In this document: positions 4,534 through 6,850 of the stretch, piece after piece
How positions within the stretch are numbered: position 1 is the first letter of the stretch
Layout: each line of letters begins with the position of its first letter
Assembly: GCA_026396775.1 (NCBI GenBank)
Contig: JAPLWD010000079.1
Span: 1 to 6,850 of the forward strand
DNA: 6,850 bases
Direction of reading: 5' to 3'
Origin: Candidatus Gribaldobacteria bacterium
Lineage (GTDB): Bacteria; Patescibacteriota; Minisyncoccia; Minisyncoccales; CG1-02-41-26
The notes under the pieces: model-generated
Told to the model about the DNA's origin: nothing
The model's input: only the letters and a program-made list of their open reading frames with translations
The model's database searches: none
Translations under genes and position numbers: made by a program

Positions 4534-6850
4534 TTACTGTCCTGAATACAACGCCCCTGCGTTGTAGACGTTTCTCACTTGGTCGGCAGTTAAACCGTAA
4601 TTATAAATCCGCACATCATCTAATAAACCGTTGTAATAGCTTGTTCCAACTCTGCCTAAATATGTTGCGTTGGCAGTTATGCTGGCTGTGGACACAACAG
4701 TAATATGGTGCCAGTTTGTGTCTGGAAATGTTGTGGTTTGCTTGCCGTCAATATATATAGTAGGTGTGCCAAAACCCGTGGTGGAAGCAACTCCGCTAAT
4801 TAATTGAACATAATTTCCAGCGGTTAATTGCAATAATTTTTGTGTGGTGGTGTTGGGCTTGGCCCAAAAGCTTAAAGTGCCAGTAGCCATTGAAACAGAA
4901 TTAGATGAACTGGCATAATCATTGGTACCATTAAATTGTAAGCCACAAGAATATTTGCCATCAGCCCAAACTGTAGTGGTAGCTGTGCCTAAATGTAAAT
5001 CAAGGTTATAGGCACTGGGCGAGGAATCATAAACTGTGCTTCGCGTGGCGTTGCAGGTTGTTGCTGTATCCGCACCCTCGTCCATTTTGTACCAAGCGAT
5101 TGGCTTGCCTTGGTTGTATTGATAGCGAATTTCCGCATCGCTCAACGCCCGATTATAAATCTTCACCTCGTCTATGATGCCCTGTAAATTTTTAGTGGCG
5201 GAATAATCTCTAGCAATAGTTAAACTCCTTGTGCTTGAAATATCCCCATTCGTAATTGTTGTGTCAGTACTCGCTAATACTCCATCACGATATATATATG
5301 CCTTACCAGCTGACCTATCTAAAACCCCAACCACATTAGTCCAAACATTGTTGCTACGAGTAGTGGCAACATCAAAAACATTACTCGTTCCATTACCACC
5401 ATAAAAGCTAATCGAACTGCCGTAATTATACAACCGAATTAACCAACCACTTTGAATATTCCCATCTCCACAACCCTTAAATATCCCACCATATTGGTTA
5501 GCATTTCCACCAGTCGTGGGAGCTTTAACCCAAAGGCTAACTGAAAAACTACCAGTGCCAAAATCCAAAATCCCACTTGAAGGGTCTCCTATATCAACAT
5601 AATCATCCACCCCATCAAACTTCAGCGCTCCACCACCGGGGCGGCCACCCGAAAACGGCTGCACGCCCTGCGTCCAAAAAGGCCAAGCCGCAGCCGTGCC
5701 CCCGCCCAACAAACCGTTGTTGTTATTGCCCGACAAGTCCTTCACCGTGGTGCTACCCATTTCGTCCATACCCCAATACCCCACCAAACCACTATTGACA
5801 CAATCAGCTGGGCTTTTATCGCAATCGGTTATACGCGTGCCAACATAAACTGCCTTGCCATCATTATAATCCTGCTTTACTTGCTCGGCTGTTCTGGCAT
5901 ATTGATAAATCCGCACATCGTCCATTTTTCCCTTAAAATTGTAATACCCCACCGTATTATTCCCCCAACCAATTTGTCTTGTTCCAGCTGAATTATAAAC
6001 CGCTCCCGTTGCACCAACTGGAGTTTGCTTTACCCCGTTAATCCAAAACGCAATTTCTGAACCATCATAAATTAAGCTAACAAAAGACCACTTGTTACTA
6101 GGTACAGACCCAACAGCAGTTGTCACGCTTTTTCCTGCCCCACCAATAGTATATTGCGCAAGTAGCGAACCATCATCAAGCAATAATATTCTTTCACCAT
6201 TTCCGCTACGATTTCCATATATCCCACCATAACCTTGTAAATGCGGAGGCGTGGGATACAGCCAAGCTGAAAGAGCAAAGGGTCCAGTTAAATTTAAAAT
6301 TGCTGGCTCTCCCATACTCACATAATCATCCACCCCGTCAAAGTTCATAGCACCACCATACACGCCACTCACCCAAGCCGAGGAAGTGGCCGAGCCACCC
6401 AAAGAAAGCGAGCCGGTGTTGGCATTGCCACTACTATCATAAGCATAATTGCCACTGCCCTCGTCAAACTTCCATTGAGCAATGGGTTTGCTTTGGTTAT
6501 ATTGATAACTAATTTCTGTTGCACTCAACGCCCTATTATAAATTCTTACTCCATCGATGAGCCCATTCATTTCATAACTTGAACCCGAAATATACAAAGT
6601 ATGGGAAGTGGTTATAGTGGCATTCGCCCCAGTAGCTGTCCCTGTTTTATCTATTACGCCGTTAACATAAACCCTTACAGCATTTGTATTTGTTGTTCCG
6701 TCCCAAACATAATTCACATAATACCAAGTATTTGATTGTAATGTTTGAGTGCCAGCAAAATTGACTATCTGATTTGTTCCGTCTGAAGATTTGACATAAA
6801 GTTTAGACGATACTATTAAAAAATCGTAATCATAACTACCAGCCCCAGTA
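4534..6850 (-). CDS. Multi-LamG (concanavalin A-like) surface protein, N-terminus cut by window edge
   Basis: The frame stays open from the TAA at 4534-4536 to the window end (771 residues visible). An internal Met at 6717 is not the start, since the frame continues upstream through the LamG phrase NTWYYMNYVWDG. Four LamG-type jelly-roll modules are seen: a partial one (6850 to about 6510), then about 6486-5848, 5787-5116 and 5106-4555. Each complete module opens with a (Y/K)xDEG-type phrase (WKFDEGSG, GYWGMDEMG, WYKMDEGA), passes a hydrophobic F-DGVDDYV or FNGTNDYA strand and ends with DDVRIYNxxL or DEVKIYNRAL. LamG modules bind sugars or proteins, usually with calcium, so a secreted adhesin or glycan-binding role is likely; the signal peptide would be outside the window. 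Two cysteine pairs occur (TDCDKSPADC between modules; CNATRS with YSCGLQF in the last). Module borders are repeated at DNA level, pointing to duplication. No catalytic domain or anchor is seen at the C-terminus, which ends in YNAGALYSGQ. Confidence 0.88.
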   Translation of the reverse strand, partial: TGAGSYDYDFLIVSSKLYVKSSDGTNQIVNFAGTQTLQSNTWYYVNYVWDGTTNTNAVRVYVNGVIDKTGTATGANATITTSHTLYISGSSYEMNGLIDGVRIYNRALSATEISYQYNQSKPIAQWKFDEGSGNYAYDSSGNANTGSLSLGGSATSSAWVSGVYGGAMNFDGVDDYVSMGEPAILNLTGPFALSAWLYPTPPHLQGYGGIYGNRSGNGERILLLDDGSLLAQYTIGGAGKSVTTAVGSVPSNKWSFVSLIYDGSEIAFWINGVKQTPVGATGAVYNSAGTRQIGWGNNTVGYYNFKGKMDDVRIYQYARTAEQVKQDYNDGKAVYVGTRITDCDKSPADCVNSGLVGYWGMDEMGSTTVKDLSGNNNNGLLGGGTAAAWPFWTQGVQPFSGGRPGGGALKFDGVDDYVDIGDPSSGILDFGTGSFSVSLWVKAPTTGGNANQYGGIFKGCGDGNIQSGWLIRLYNYGSSISFYGGNGTSNVFDVATTRSNNVWTNVVGVLDRSAGKAYIYRDGVLASTDTTITNGDISSTRSLTIARDYSATKNLQGIIDEVKIYNRALSDAEIRYQYNQGKPIAWYKMDEGADTATTCNATRSTVYDSSPSAYNLDLHLGTATTTVWADGKYSCGLQFNGTNDYASSSNSVSMATGTLSFWAKPNTTTQKLLQLTAGNYVQLISGVASTTGFGTPTIYIDGKQTTTFPDTNWHHITVVSTASITANATYLGRVGTSYYNGLLDDVRIYNYGLTADQVRNVYNAGALYSGQ
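5095..5180 (-). repeat. LamG linker repeat, copy near the fourth module
   Basis: This stretch encodes the module border IIDEVKIYNRALSDAEIRYQ followed by YNQGKPIAWYK. It aligns without gaps to 6478-6563, including identical runs such as CTCAACGCCC and ATTATAAAT on the plus strand. Duplicated module borders support growth of the gene by module duplication or recombination. Confidence 0.7.
6478..6563 (-). repeat. LamG linker repeat, copy near the first module
   Basis: This is the partner of 5095-5180; it encodes LIDGVRIYNRALSATEISYQ and then YNQSKPIAQWK. A second pair of short repeats lies inside the modules: 6310-6332 and 5597-5619 match at 22 of 23 bases and encode the FDGVDDYV strand. Confidence 0.7.

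Noticed and set aside
5577..5798. A plus-strand open frame of 73 residues rich in His and Pro
   Set aside because: It is the shadow of the Gly-rich part of the third LamG module.
1..6850. UGA recoding as in SR1 or Gracilibacteria
   Set aside because: None of the four genes has an in-frame TGA, and the visible stops are TAA or TAG.

Overview
All recognisable genes lie on the minus strand, so transcription runs from high to low coordinates. Low G+C, membrane and LamG proteins like those common in ultra-small uncultivated bacteria, a REP-type tyrosine transposase with a family-typical core, and weak or absent Shine-Dalgarno sites suggest a Patescibacteria/CPR genome (Parcubacteria-like). This is an inference from protein style; the window has no marker gene. 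UGA is not used as a sense codon in any of the four reading frames, which argues against SR1 or Gracilibacteria.

Layout in transcription order. (1) 6850-4534: the C-terminal 771 residues of a secreted or surface protein made of concanavalin A-like LamG modules (one partial, three complete); its 5' end is outside the window. (2) 4533-4325: a 209-base gap packed with mobile or decayed material. It holds an imperfect inverted repeat directly behind the LamG stop codon, a decayed piece of a second LamG C-terminus with an in-frame stop, and a 38-bp perfect palindrome. (3) 4324-3587: an IS200-like, REP-associated Y1 transposase (245 aa). A second copy of the palindromic element lies inside its own reading frame. 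(4) 3586-3428: an AT-rich gap with a good sigma70-type promoter (TTGAAA-17-TAAAAT) facing the next gene. (5) 3427-803: an 874-aa polytopic membrane protein of the O-antigen ligase/polymerase (Wzy_C-like) type with a C-terminal TPR domain. (6) 768-1: a GT-A family 2 glycosyltransferase, incomplete at its C-terminus. It starts 34 bases after the ligase stop codon and is probably in the same operon.

Functionally, genes 5 and 6 look like part of a surface polysaccharide or glycoconjugate locus: a cytoplasmic sugar transferase plus a membrane ligase or polymerase whose large external loop would act on lipid-linked glycan. The LamG protein could be a surface-exposed carbohydrate-binding or adhesion protein. 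The transposase sits between the two parts.

The most unusual signal is short repetitive DNA that has entered reading frames without breaking them. In the ligase gene, two families of short repeats (encoding SSLEFRE-type and KYRVA-type peptides) occupy two predicted cytoplasmic loops, always in the same phase. In the transposase gene, an 18-codon palindromic element encodes a loop after the conserved core. This resembles Rickettsia palindromic elements in logic, but I do not recognise it as a described family. No defence system, CRISPR array or RNA gene was found.
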